The notes under the pieces are model-generated. The model was given only the letters and a program-made list of their open reading frames with translations, had not been told where the DNA came from and searched no databases. The position numbers and the translations under genes are program-made. From NCBI GenBank assembly GCA_003988855.1, contig QYAI01000216.1, positions 1 to 35,124 of the forward strand: 35,124 nucleotides of DNA, written 5' to 3'. The stretch is from Arachnopeziza araneosa (taxonomy: Eukaryota > Ascomycota > Leotiomycetes > Helotiales > Arachnopezizaceae). Shown here in pieces: positions 9,195-20,432 of the stretch. Each line of letters opens with the position of its first letter. Position 1 is the stretch's first letter.

Positions 9195-9909
9195 AGCCGA
9201 TTAGACTCAGCCAGACAATCAAACAGAACCAAGCATGAATTTAGTGGCTTAATTTGGGCTGATTTGGCGGCGTTGGGCACAGGAGGTGTTCAAACTTATG
9301 GCCATACACTGTAAGCTGTACCCACTGGTCTACAGTGGAAGAGGCATATTTACAGTGGTCTGCGCACTTCTGAGCACAGCTGAAATCTGAAGGACTTTAG
9401 AGGGCACGGCCCTGCATGATTAATACTTTGACGGCGTTCGGCATCTCAGAGATTCGACAGATCAAGGTTGTGATTACTTCTTAGAGGAAACTGTCTAGCA
9501 CCAACCAACTGCTGGAACAAAGGGAATATTACGAAGCCACCAACAATCCAAATATGGAATGATGCAGCCCTTAGCAAACAGCACTATTGATAAACTACTA
9601 AGCGAGAACTATTATCGCCTACCAGCTTCCCAATGGAGATACCAAGAGGGGCATGCAAGCCACAAAAAGCTTAGGGGTCGTGGAGGCGTTCCGGCCAGAG
9701 TTATGTAAGCAGAGGTTTTCAACATTTTAGATGAAGTCACTGTCTTACACGGTTCGTTCCGAGGCTTTTAGGCTTTGCTACAACCTGCTAAGCTTTTTAG
9801 CTTTCAGCCTTCAGGAGTTGTGGATTTCACGGGGTATAGTACAGTATATTCTCTTTTCAAAGATACGTTTCCTAAGAACTTATAATCCTGATTTATTCTG
9901 CAAGGTATT
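9195..9909. other. 700 bp without a supported gene
   Basis: No coding region or family motif was found. The open frame at 9731-9964 runs into the LTR-like repeat and is not credible as a gene. Confidence 0.4.
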
Positions 9910-10058
9910 TGTAACGGCACGAACACCAATATGGCTAGTCAAGAGGCATATGGGAGTACGTTAATAGTTTGAGTATATTCAGTTCATAGGCTAGCTACGA
10001 AGGAAAAGAAGAATATGAGGAAAGAAAAACTACATGAGTAAGGCATGCCTTATCTACA
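9910..10058 (+). mobile_element. LTR-like dispersed repeat, copy 1
   Basis: About 149 bp beginning TGTAACGGCAC and ending TATCTACA, so it has the TG...CA ends of an LTR. A second copy in the same orientation lies at 26136-26286. The two agree at more than 80% of positions by eye, with an identical core GGCTAGCTACGAAGGAAAAG. Many differences are transitions (A here for G in copy 2), as repeat-induced point mutation would leave. No element body is recognisable next to it and no flanking target duplication was seen, so it looks like a solo LTR or MITE-like remnant. It sits about 40 bp past the truncated 3' end of the amidase pseudogene. Confidence 0.7.
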
Positions 10059-10100
10059 GCCAGGGGTATAATATTCTAGATGGCATCTGAACGGCGGGTT

Positions 10101-11420
10101 TTAGCCAAGTTCGCTTTCAGCGAAGTCGTTCTCGGCGTAGCTACTCACATGAGACCTAACTGCTCTAATCTCGAATTGATTATCTAATCCCCATACACTA
10201 CTCACGTCGTACAACAAGTCTATACTGCGCGTCATAATTCCCATGGAATCAAGGCGTCTGGAAGGATTAGATTCTGATAACGAGAGATGTATCAAGATAT
10301 CAAGATGAAGGAAACAACCTACTTGCTAATTCTGAAAACACCAGATGATGGAAGGGCGCCGGTAGAAAACCGAATTGCGAATAGGCCTTGTGATGAGGCA
10401 GGACATACGATACTGCCACACGCTATCAGTCTGTCAGCTAATAGTGAAACTTTGCGGTCATCTCATTGCGAAATCTCACTATCTGACCCCACAGCAAATC
10501 CAACCAGTCATACGCTGCCACTGCCGCGGCGCTTCCGCTGCTGCTGGTGTTAGGATTCTGGTAACCGTCTCCTGGAATAGTGTTAATAGGAGATTTAAAG
10601 TGAAAGATTTGAAACGACTTCAGGTTACGACATTTGAGCAGTACCAGGAAGCTTTACCTCGAGGGTTCCAGGGACAGGAATGGTCAATCCATTCTTGCGG
10701 ATCTTCCCCATTTGCAAACTGTGTATTATTTGTCTTCCCAACCAGTGCGGCTCCATTGTCTCACAGCATCTATGTAGATGCCGCACTCTCTTTGTGTGGA
10801 TCGTAAAATTCGTACCAGGCTCGACATCCATTACTCGTCCGAAGTCCTTGCACATCAAAGACATCCTTAAGTCCAAATCTCAGATTTGAAAGAGGGGCCT
10901 TTTTGAGAACCCCATCATCGCGAATACGCGATGGCACTTTAATATGGGCAGTGGGTCGCTCCTCGCTAAATGGCGAATCCGCAAGATGCGAATCCTGTTG
11001 GATCAAGCAAAAGAAAGCCTCCTGAGAATCGTCATATATCCTGAAGACGGTGTGGAATTTAGAGCCACTAATGACATAGGGACCTGATTTGACCGATCCG
11101 AGTGATTTACCAACCCGTGCAATGATTATTTGCTCTGCCCAAATCTTGTGCAGAAGTGGCCAATTCTTGAGAGGCTGGCAATTCCTCCGAACACCTCCGC
11201 AAGCCGCGGAAATTTGGGAAGGTTACCAGGACTCTTCCAACAAGACAATCGTCTGCAAAAACTCTGTGGTTAGAACATCGTCGGATACAAACCACTTCAA
11301 CAGCCTTTCGTGTATAGATGCATCAGACGAGCTGCCCTGGCTACCACAGTCGATGACTACACAAAGTAGTGGCTGTGGCTGATCCTCGAAGCTATTCTTC
11401 AGCTTTTCAAACTGTTTCAA
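10101..11420 (-). pseudogene. Amidase-family pseudogene with introns and three stops
   Basis: Joined across introns, the minus strand gives an amidase-signature enzyme (AS family, Ser-Ser-Lys hydrolases of amides). Exon pieces read SGPYVISGSKFHTVF, LRFGLKDVFDVQGLRTS (with the VKD-type lysine), GKTNNTQFANGEDP, then after an 86-nt intron (10572-10657) GDGYQNPNTSSSGSAAAVAAYDW (with the cis-serine). After a 57-nt intron (10423-10479) comes DTCGSIVCPASSQGLF (with the nucleophile serine of the usual TGGSIR motif), and after a 65-nt intron (10258-10322) RLDSMGIMTRSIDLLYD. All three introns restore frame exactly. Stops at 11223-11225, 10770-10772 and 10761-10763 break the frame; each is one C-to-T change from a Gln or Arg codon. 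The C-terminal third is missing after 10101. Family members vary in substrate, so none is assigned. Confidence 0.85.
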
Positions 11421-12415
11421 ATGAGTGATGCAATCATAGTGGATAATATGGCGAGACTACTAACGCCGTCGTTATCAAAGAGGGGAATCTTGGCAACTTC
11501 GGAAGACCAGTTGTATCTTTCACCCAAGAGGACATTCTCCCAACCATCGGCCATGCTGATGGTTGTAGCTCGTCGGGAACTGGAATTAAAATCCATGGAC
11601 ATCAACGGGGGTCTCATAACCTCTTGTCTGCTACTTCTTGCGTCAGGTGTGGCGTCGTCTTTGCACGCTAATTGCGTATGCTAGACGGTTCGAGCATAGG
11701 CAGAATAGTCTCGTTACAATATTCCGATCCTTGAGCTCTGCGCACCTCGTCGAAATCAGCCTTCGCACAGATCGGAAGAGATTGCGTGCTATACAGTCTA
11801 ATGCTCTTTCGGCCGGCCGCGACGAGGTCTGGTCTTCCCTTTGAAGCGTAGTTTGTCGAGGCGCACGATGCTTTGCCCAGTCGAGTCTGTCCCACACTCT
11901 CTTGTAAAGAGTCAATTAGTCCTCTTCTTGGATACTGAGAGCGAATCGATAATAGCAAGTTCTCGACGTGGTTGTGGCAATTTGGCTGCTTGGAAGAGGT
12001 GAGGTGTTGGAGGTTGGAACGCGTTCCACGCAAATTTTGGTGTTCTCGCTAAATCGAGTACAGAAACAGAAGGTACGGTATATTGATAGGTGGGTAGAGT
12101 GATTTTGATATTTCAAGAGGGAATTCTTAGCAAATTCTCTAATATAAACACTCTCCCGTTGCTCCTTCCTACCCTGCGTCTACAAGTACTGTATGAATCG
12201 TCATGGCTGAGACGAAATAAATGGCACATTCGAAATGATTAAACGATTCAAAATAACGATCGATTATATTCAAAGTCCAGGGAGGGGGATCGTCTCAGTA
12301 GTCCAGTGGGAGCGGCCACCGCATCGATTGTTTTAATTGATCCGTAATAAGTTCCTTGTATTATAAACGCCTTGAAACTACCACAGGACGGAGACAGTAG
12401 GTGTAATATTTTCAG
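11421..12415. other. Amidase upstream region, no clear gene
   Basis: The amidase reading frame can be followed a little upstream of 11420 (to about 11470), but the native start is not resolved. A 201-nt minus frame at 11417-11617 is in another phase and may be another decayed piece. A 121-codon minus open frame at 11668-12033 has no recognisable motif. Nothing else is supported. Confidence 0.35.
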
Positions 12416-12742
12416 TCATTCCAGTACTTGAGAAGCTCGTTTGCCCTCAGGACTCCGCTCTTCAATCACGGAGCCAAAGAGCACCACCGAAACAAGAGCT
12501 CTTTGGTAAACTATATCCATACCTTGCACTCCAAGTTCTTGTTCTCGGCTATTATCCAGCGGAAGACCATCCTGGTCAATCCAAATCAAACGAATACAAC
12601 GTTTAATTGATTTTGGAGTCTCGGCAACGGCTAGATCATCAGAATCATCATGTACAACTTTGAAGGAAAAGGTTTTGAGCCTATGTGAAAGCATCATACC
12701 GAGCAGTTTTGTCAAGCACTTGACCATAATTATGATATTCAA
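12416..12742 (-). pseudogene. Relic of a second HET-domain gene
   Basis: A 108-codon open piece reads CIRLIWIDQDGLPLDNSREQ and then VQGMDIVYQRALVSVVLFG, the pattern of the HET-domain core (W.DQ.C..Q ....Q...M..VY..A). The key cysteine of the usual WIDQ.CI motif is replaced (DQDGLPL). Upstream on the same strand, VLDKTARYDAFT is followed by a stop in another phase, and downstream frames are interrupted, so no full gene can be drawn. Likely a decayed HET-domain paralogue of a different subfamily from the gene at 6-7 kb. The core match is short, so an unrelated origin is possible. Confidence 0.5.
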
Positions 12743-13425
12743 CCGCGATGGTTTGAGAAGAATGGGGTGCAGTTACCAACAGGACTTGTCAGAGATACAT
12801 ATTACGAGGTACTCCGTAGAAGAAGCGTGCTTAGTCAGTGGGCTGGCTTGTGCGCAAATCACTCTGTTTACAGCCCCATCCCATTCCTACCTATCACGAC
12901 GCGTCAGCTGAGGAAGTCGTGTCCCTCCTGAATGTATGGAGATATTAGCACGAAAGGATTGCGCCGTCCAAATAAGAGTGTCTACTCCTCCGTGGAATTG
13001 GTGCGGTGCGATACACCTTTTGAACATGCCGGCCTCGACTCGGGGTGGGTCGTAGTTTAAGCTCGAGAAGGGTCTATTGATGCCGTTGAAGATGATGATG
13101 CGATTTCTCTATTTGTTGTTGTCAGTCAGGAGGCAGAGGCCACTTCAAATCATGTCCAAATCTCCGAAATGGGCTCTAGGATTTCGCACACCTATATCTT
13201 TGATCCCAGTTAGGGTTACATCGAAGCAATGTTGGCGAGGCTCTGATATGTAAGATTCCACTTTTGCGTGTGTACAGTAACTAGGGCTTACCTGGCCCCC
13301 AAATGACGTCCAGGCTCAGCCGCTGGCCTTGTCAGAGCTGCGGAGGTCGCCATTTCATGGCCTCTCTTTCTCTTTCCCATCTTTCCTTCTCTATCTTATT
13401 ATGAACTAGTCATGCTCTCAGCACC
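12743..13425. other. Spacer and promoter region of the ankyrin/CorA-like gene
   Basis: Contains further decayed sequence on the left, then a pyrimidine-rich tract (about 13360-13400) just before the start codon at 13426, typical of fungal promoters. An open stretch on the minus strand around 12895-13105 has no recognised motif. Confidence 0.4.
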
Positions 13426-16400
13426 ATGGCGAGTCCACCTGAAAGCACTTTAAATAGCGAAAAGGTCACGTCAATGCCCAGTGCGATGGATATGGATGCT
13501 GCGGAAAAGGGAGAGGCGTCGGAACAGGAGACTAGGGGAACAGGGCTATCAATCTTCGGACGAAAATCAAGTGAGAATTTGTCAGTATTCTTCGGAAGCC
13601 TGTTGATTTGAGATTTCAGGAACATTTCTTATGCCTGAGAATGCCCCCTCTGAGAAGAGCCGGAGAGGCCCAACAGCTAGACCAGATGTAGCGAAACGGA
13701 CATTTTCATCAAATTTGCCTGTACCGACAGCATTAAACCCTAAATTTCAGACGTCTTCTCTGCTTTGCCTCGCCGTTAGGGCTGGAGATAGTGAAATGGT
13801 TGGACTCATTATGAATGAGTTGGAGGACGACGATATGTTGGAATCGGTAGGCTTTGCGTCACAGGATCCTTCAGGAAATGGCCTTCTCCAAATAAGTGCT
13901 CTAAACGGGTATTTGGATATCTCCAAAATGCTTTTGGAACGAGGAATCAATATCAACGCCGTTGATCGAAATCACGGAACCGCTTTGCAAGCTGCAATCT
14001 ATATGGGGCAAGAACAGATTTACAGGTTATTACTTGACTGGAGGGACCCAGAACCTACAACAGCGAATACTAATGTTAGTACGAATAACATAATAAATGT
14101 CAATGCCAAAGGCGGTTACTATGGTTGCGCCTTACAAGTGGCTGCCTACAAAGCCAACGAGAGCCTGGTGGCCGAACTTGTTGAGAACTATCAGGCTGAT
14201 GTCAATATCTCTGGTGGGAAATATGGAACTGCTCTCCAAGCTGCGGCCAGGACTGGGCGACTTGGTATTGTGAAGCACATCGTCTCCGAAACCAATATCA
14301 ATTGCGAAGGCGGCAAATACGGTAGCGTGCTACAAGCCGTAGCAAGAGGTAGATACCGAACGAGGATCCTTCTGCCAGAAATCTCCAGAGGACAAGTCTT
14401 GAAAACATTAGCAGAGACTTCACCCGAGCATCATGTCGGTCGCACTGAAGATGACCCTGATGATACGCAGTATCTCGAGGTCGCAAATGAACTTTTCAGG
14501 ATGGGTGCCAAGATGAGCGGTGGAGATGGGATTTTGGGCAATCCTGTTAATGCAGCTGCGTGCTCTGGCTCGAAAGATTTGCTGAAATTGATGTTGGATA
14601 ATATTGACAACCGATCGCCGGAATGGAAAGAGGACAAGTCTCTGGTCCTCACAAAAGCATTGCTGTCAGCCATCTCCCGAGCTTCTGAAAATCAGAAAAT
14701 TCTAGCAGAATTACTCGTAAAATATGGCGCCAGAATCAATTACAAGAATTCACCTATTTTACAGAGTTTACCCAACCTGCCTCTCGAGGCAGCAGCCACG
14801 AAGGGCCTGACTGATGTGGTGAAGTATCTCTTGACAGCAAGAGATACGGCAGGGAACTTTGCAGACACACTTGCAGAGAGTGGTATTCACGGTACTGCTC
14901 TTAGAGCTGCGATTGCGGCTTCCAAGACTGACCATGAAGAGGTTGCAGTGTACCTGATAAAGGAGATTGCAGAGCAATGGGGCGAAAAGGAACGCTTTCC
15001 AAATATCATTGAGCCATCTGAAGGAGACAGCCATGAATCACCTGTCTACGAGCCCATTGTAAGGGAGTCCAACGGGCAAAAACTCAATTGGATATTATGG
15101 GACGCTAAATACGGAAATCTGGTACAGTTGGCTACATTCGCTGGTCTAAGAGAGACGGTTTCATTGCTGCTCAAATACGGGGCGGATTCTAATGTGCGAG
15201 ACACGTCTCAGAGAACAGCTCTACATATTGCGGCATGGTCCGGATTCCCACAAATTGTCAAACTACTTTTAGACAACCAACTCAAAGCCGACATTGGCGC
15301 AGAAGATGAATGGGGGGATACACCTTTAGATCAGGCCGCAGAAGCACTTGATCGCGATGACCAAGGAGCGACGGCGCAAGACCTCCAAGAAATTATTCAA
15401 ACTCTTCAGAGCGCAACGGACAGAATTGAAAGGGCTGAAATCGAAAAACAGGGTACAGAGTTTCGTGGTCCGAGGAAAGTAAAGACTGTTACTCAAGTCC
15501 AATCAGATGGGGCGAAACCAGTGTTCACGATGCCATTCTGGATCCCAGGTGTAGGCTTCCGAGCTACAGTCGTGGATATCTGGGAGTCTAACGAACAGGA
15601 ATTTCTTTTGATGAAGAAGCCAGAGATTGAAGAGATGTTATATTCCTCCCCTAAGATAATATTAGGTGAGGCAGAGAAGGACACGAATAAGGTAAACTGG
15701 ATTCACATTCCTACAAACAACGTGAGTCAAGGGCCCTTGCTCAAATTTCATTAGCTTGAAAATAACTTATTGTAACAGATGACCTGGGCAGAAGTATAAC
15801 TCTCCTTGCAATTGAAACCGCAAACTTATAAAAGCAGATGATTATAAACCGCCTTCTCGAGAAGAAAGGATTGCCACCATATAAGAGTATATGGGGCTCG
15901 GATCCATTTTACACCTCGCCTGACCTTTCCCCACATGCCAGATTCATTGCTCCTCAATGTGGAAGATTAGTTCAAGGTATGAATGAGCAGACCTGATGTG
16001 TGAAGCACCCTTGGATCGCCCCGCTAAGTTATGATATTAGATAGTCCCAACGTGCAAGGAAATCAGAAACAGGCAAGAAATTTGTTTATGGCTGTAAGAC
16101 CCAAATTGTGACATTAGACATCTGCTGAAACGATAAAGATGCCATATATACATTGGGAATCTTATGGGGCTCAAAGAAAAGTGGGTGATTGGATCAAAGA
16201 GGTAAAAGAAGAAAGAAGAAAGACAAACCCTGCCCAAAACAAACCCCCGCTGTGGCCGAGCGAGAAGATCACAAACAACCACGTTCAAAATATGTCAGCC
16301 CTGGCCGTTCCAGAAAATATTGCACCCGTAGAAGATACTACCCTGAACCGATCCATCCTGGATAGACCTGAGGCCGAGGAAGATTACCATGAATTGCTAC

Positions 16401-18215
16401 GGAGGTACCTCTACAAGCGACGACCAGTGCATTTGCGACGAACTCTCGATCAGTACTACTATTCGCATTTAGCAGATACGGACTTCAGAGACAGCGACCA
16501 AGTTGTTATGCGACAATTCAACAAGAACAAAAAAGACCTTAAACTACAAGCGGATCGAGATTATAAGGACCTATTAAACTTAAGAGATGAGCTTGCCAGG
16601 GAGGAAATGGCGCTGAATCCGCAAACTAAAGGAGAAAGTCAAGAACTTCAAAACGTAGAAAGTTCTACTGGACGCCCTCTTAATATCTGGCAATATGTCA
16701 TCAAGAGGCTAATAGTGCGTAGCCGAAGTAGGAAGTTGAAGGAGGTGGAAGAGATATTACGTAAAGTGGACCAAAAACAGTACATTGATGATAACAGCCC
16801 GGTTTTAATAATTGACCAACTGTGGCTCTGGATCATCGATGAAGGTGCGTTACGAATTGGGGGATAATTGATTCGAGTTTTCTGACTATTGATGCAGAGA
16901 CTATCGTTACTGCCTTTCCGCACCGACAGTACGATCGAAACGCTGAGGACCTCGATGCAGCGGATAAGACAGACATCCTGAAAACCATCGTCTCATATCT
17001 CCACAACGCACGTCGGCCCGAGATCAACACAGCAGATGCTCTCGCGGCACTGATCATCAGCCAGTGCGTTGGAATCCTACATAAAGCAGACATGAGTACA
17101 GATCTTGATTTTATCAAGAATTACTCTGTTCAGTCAAATAAATGGGTAGGGATATTCGTAATCTCACGCTCAAACATCCCTCTTTTACTGATTAGAGAGC
17201 CACAGGCGGATCAAGTGATGCAGATGTTATCGAAATTCGTAAAGGATTTTGAAGAATTCATGATCTGGATCAAGAAACAACCGGCCGAATCCGAAGAGTC
17301 AATTCGGTGGTTTGAGAGCATCTTTAGTGTTACCGAGCAAACGCAATTACTTCGGAATGTTCAAGACATGAAAGACGAGCTAGGAATGCTGGAAGCAGTT
17401 TTCGAGGATCAGATCAGGGTACTCACTGCGGCTGGTAATCTCATTCAACAAGAAGATTTCCAATGCATTCTCGGCTGTCACGCTGACATAGCTGCTACAA
17501 TGCGAGCTGGTGGATGCCCACATAGTAGCATGGCGTTTCTAGATCAGAGCCAGAAACACTTGAAGCATATTAAACGTATGCAAGTTCAAGCTGATCAAGC
17601 TTACGATACTGTATGTCCGATGAACTGCTCTCTGGTTCTATGAAACATTGGACTAACACACTGTCCTTGAATAGTTAAAGGACCTGCTCAACCTTAAGCA
17701 GCAACAAGCATACGTACTCGAGGCGCGAGTTAGTCGTAATCAAGCCATTTCATCTGGAGAACAGTCGAAGACAATCATGGTGTTTACGATTGTAACGATT
17801 ATCTTTGTACGTCTACTCGAGAGTTACTGGAAGTTGAAAACCTGACAATTGATAGCTTCCACTCACTTTTGTAACCACAATCTTCACCCTTCCCATCGCG
17901 GAGTTTCCCCGTATCGTCGAGCCGGCGGGTAACGACTTCCCTCCTACACCCTTCATTAAAGGATCTTTTATTCGGACGTACCTAAGTTGGTCTATTCCTT
18001 TCCTTAGCCTACCCTTTCACCTGTCTTCTCACCAAGTCACTCTGCATATCCGAAAGTCTGACCTGAAACGTAGTCGGGATTACTTTCGCAGTCGCTATGC
18101 CCCTAGTTCTCGCAGCATTCGAGATACAGTCTGTACAAAACGGATGGAAGAAATTGAGGCTGAAGATGGCCGAGAACCAAAGATTGATAAAGTTAAAAGA
18201 GAGATTAGAGGATGA
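13426..18215 (+). CDS. Ankyrin-repeat protein with fungal CorA-like C-terminal module
   Basis: Ten exons: 13426-13570, 13620-15721, 15779-15793, 15838-15976, 16041-16093, 16139-16844, 16898-17145, 17200-17610, 17675-17806, 17856-18215. They sum to 4,311 nt, about 1,436 aa, with every junction in frame. Residues about 95-640 are ankyrin repeats, some of the GGxYGxALQAA type. Next come WIHIPTNN/MTWAE (about 743-754), MPYIHWE (819-825), RRTLDQYYYSHLADTDFRDSDQVV (about 917-940), IIDQLWLWIIDE (about 1043-1054), a helical region, and QSKTIMVFTIVTIIFLPLTF (first TM, about 1303-1322) with a second TM at about 1356-1375. These match fungal CorA-like proteins, relatives of Mg2+ channels. No GMN motif follows TM1, so Mg2+ transport is unproven. 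Exon 3 is only 15 nt; its family motif (NNMTWAE) supports it. The exact C-terminus is less sure. Confidence 0.85.
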
Positions 18216-19207
18216 TGGCATGCCAGAATTTTTGAGGGTAAAGACAAAGACAAAGAGGATGAAGGTGAGAGATTTGTAAGTATATGATGCCTTGAGGCTA
18301 AAACGTAATTCCCCGTCCTCGCCCAAAAAACAGAGCCATCTGACAAAGCCTTCTGTCTAGGTAAACGTGCCTCAATTTGCGTATTATTATGGAGAACCAC
18401 GCGATTTGAGAACATATAATGTTGGAAGAAATGGGGCATCCGAGACATGATTACTTTAAAACATTTTTTTTTGGGGCCACCAACGCGAGAAGAACCTCTG
18501 GCCACTTTTCCAATTGATGGTATTGACGATATAAATTGGGGTCGGGATGAAATGGCAGCAATATATAAACAGACAGAATCGAAACCTCGATGCGTCCACG
18601 CATTCCATTAACGTCAAGCTTTTGACAATGATAGGTTGAAGGTAGATCATCTGCGGATCGCTTGCTGGAGGTCTGCACCTCTTCATCCTGCATCAACCAC
18701 GAAGGATAATAATACTCGCGAAAAACAATTCTTCCACTTTCGTGTTCCTCTTCTCATTCTAACAAATAAACATCCCACGTGGGCGCCAGGTGCGGCGTAC
18801 AGGGACCGCAAGAGATAATGTGGCGCTTGAGTGGCCATGTGCCAACTCCCTACAAGCTTATGTAGCAAGCGCCGCGACGGGACGGGACGGGAGCACGGCC
18901 TCTGCTTTGGACAGTGGCGTGGAACGTGAGCCGAGTCCTTTTTACGCTACAAAGCATAATTCAAGTCATCTAAGACTGGCAAATTTTGCATTTTTAGATA
19001 CTGAAGAAACACCAGACTTGGAGTTTATTTACCAGGACAATTTTGATACTATTGGTTCTCGATGAGGCTTGAAACGGCATCAATTGAAATGGGTGCTAAG
19101 AAAACGCCAATCCCGAATGGAAGAAACGCCACCAATATTCTCGTATTGACAAAATGCCGAATTCCGTTCACGAGGAGAAGAATTCCTAACCCCATCCTAA
19201 CTTGAGC
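18216..19207. other. 1 kb intergenic, no gene
   Basis: Separates the ankyrin/CorA-like gene from the GPI-anchored protein gene. It holds a short GACGG tandem run (about 18876-18890). Open frames here lack ATG starts or motifs. Confidence 0.45.
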
Positions 19208-20188
19208 ATGCCAGCAAACATGTTCAACATTTCAACAGTCGTTGCAGCGTTGCTGTTTGGAACTCGTCATGTTTTCGCACAGCAATCTGAGGCAACTCTG
19301 TTTTTCCCACTACCGAGCTATTCGTCGTTATATATTGGCAGCATCATAGAATCTGTTTGTCTGCCTCCTGTTCTAATCCCTCCATTGAATGCTACAAACT
19401 CTAACTTGTATCTGAAGGATGCAACAGCAACAACCTATACCTTGGCCTGCACACCCGGCCATGTGTGCCCACTTCCCACTCCATTCATCTGGACCGCCGG
19501 TCCCTCAACGGTAGCCTACAGGAAAATCATGAATTATACATTGAACCCGTACTCTGGGATCGAACATACTGTTACTTTCGCTGGTGGACCTGAGTAAGAT
19601 CCTGACGAAAAGAATCCCAAGTAAGAATGCGAAGCTAAAGGACCTAGAACCGAAATCTGGACCTGCACTATCACCCCCGGAGCAACAGCAACAACAGGTA
19701 CCTGTGTCGATGACTGGCACGGTCCATGGAGCAACAGTATCACGACCATTACGACGACAAGCGACAACAGTCTGGCGCCTTTCGTCATCGCTCTCACGAC
19801 CAACCTAGCTGCCGTCGTCAAGGCTCCGGGATACACTCCATCAACCACTGTATCCGGGTTCACCCTCCCGACGACAGGTTTCCAGGGTTTTGAGGGTCCT
19901 ACCGGCATCACCGTTACATACAGTCTACCTCCCAAGACTTACTCGAGATCATCGTATATCATCGTACCGAGTTTGAATACCGGGAGTGAGATGCTGGCCG
20001 AGAGTACAAGAAGTGGGCTACAGGCCCAGAGTTCGGGGTTGAGTGGGACTGGGGTGCGGACCGTGAGTGTGAGCCAGCTGACTATGACTGTAACAGCTGT
20101 GCCATCGGCCACGAATGGTGCGGCTATGGTGACGAAAGCGCCTTGGATTGGTGCTGCAGCGTTAGGTGTAGCAGCGTTGGCTTTTTAG
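19208..20188 (+). CDS. GPI-anchored, Thr-rich cell-surface protein
   Basis: Two exons, 19208-19593 and 19648-20188, around a 54-nt intron (GTAAGA...CTAG) give 308 aa; ATG 19220 is an alternative start. Signal peptide MFNISTVVAALLFGTRHVFA precedes QQSEATLFFPLP. The body has FIWTAGPST, then WTCTITPGATATTGTCVDDWHGPWSNS just after the splice, and a Ser/Thr-rich stalk. The C-terminus is a short hydrophobic tail (APWIGAAALGVAALAF) with no charged end, preceded by small residues (NGAA), as needed for GPI attachment. Cysteines are sparse and paired. This matches a widespread ascomycete family of uncharacterised GPI-anchored surface proteins. The intron is supported because both sides are open only when joined, and the frame is kept exactly. 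Likely a cell-wall or plasma-membrane surface protein. Confidence 0.78.
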
Positions 20189-20432
20189 ATGAAGATGGTA
20201 TTTAATCTATGACAATACCTCCTAATGATACCATAATTTAGTTGAAATCAAGAGAAGAAAGCGTTTGTCCATTTCAAGGACCAAGAACTGGAATTGTGGT
20301 CATTAATTCTGGCGGTGGCCAAACTGAAGTCAAATAATCCTTGATAAAATGACATCTTGATTCACAATTTCAAAAACGGTCAGACTAAAACTCTTCTCCT
20401 TTGATTCTCTGCCTATGAATTCCACCTAAACA

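Noticed and set aside
11668..12033. 121-codon minus-strand open frame upstream of the amidase relic
   Set aside because: No recognised motif and no splice link to the amidase frame; likely chance.
15779..15793. Alternative end of the ankyrin protein at 15754, without CorA module
   Set aside because: Reading through the intron gives VSQGPLLKFH and a stop, while splicing gives the family motif NNMTWAE and then continuous CorA-like exons.
17146..17195. Acceptor at 17195 for the seventh intron of the ankyrin/CorA-like gene
   Set aside because: It puts the next exon out of frame; the AG at 17198-17199 keeps frame.
18790..19065. 91-codon plus-strand open frame
   Set aside because: Has no ATG start and no motif.
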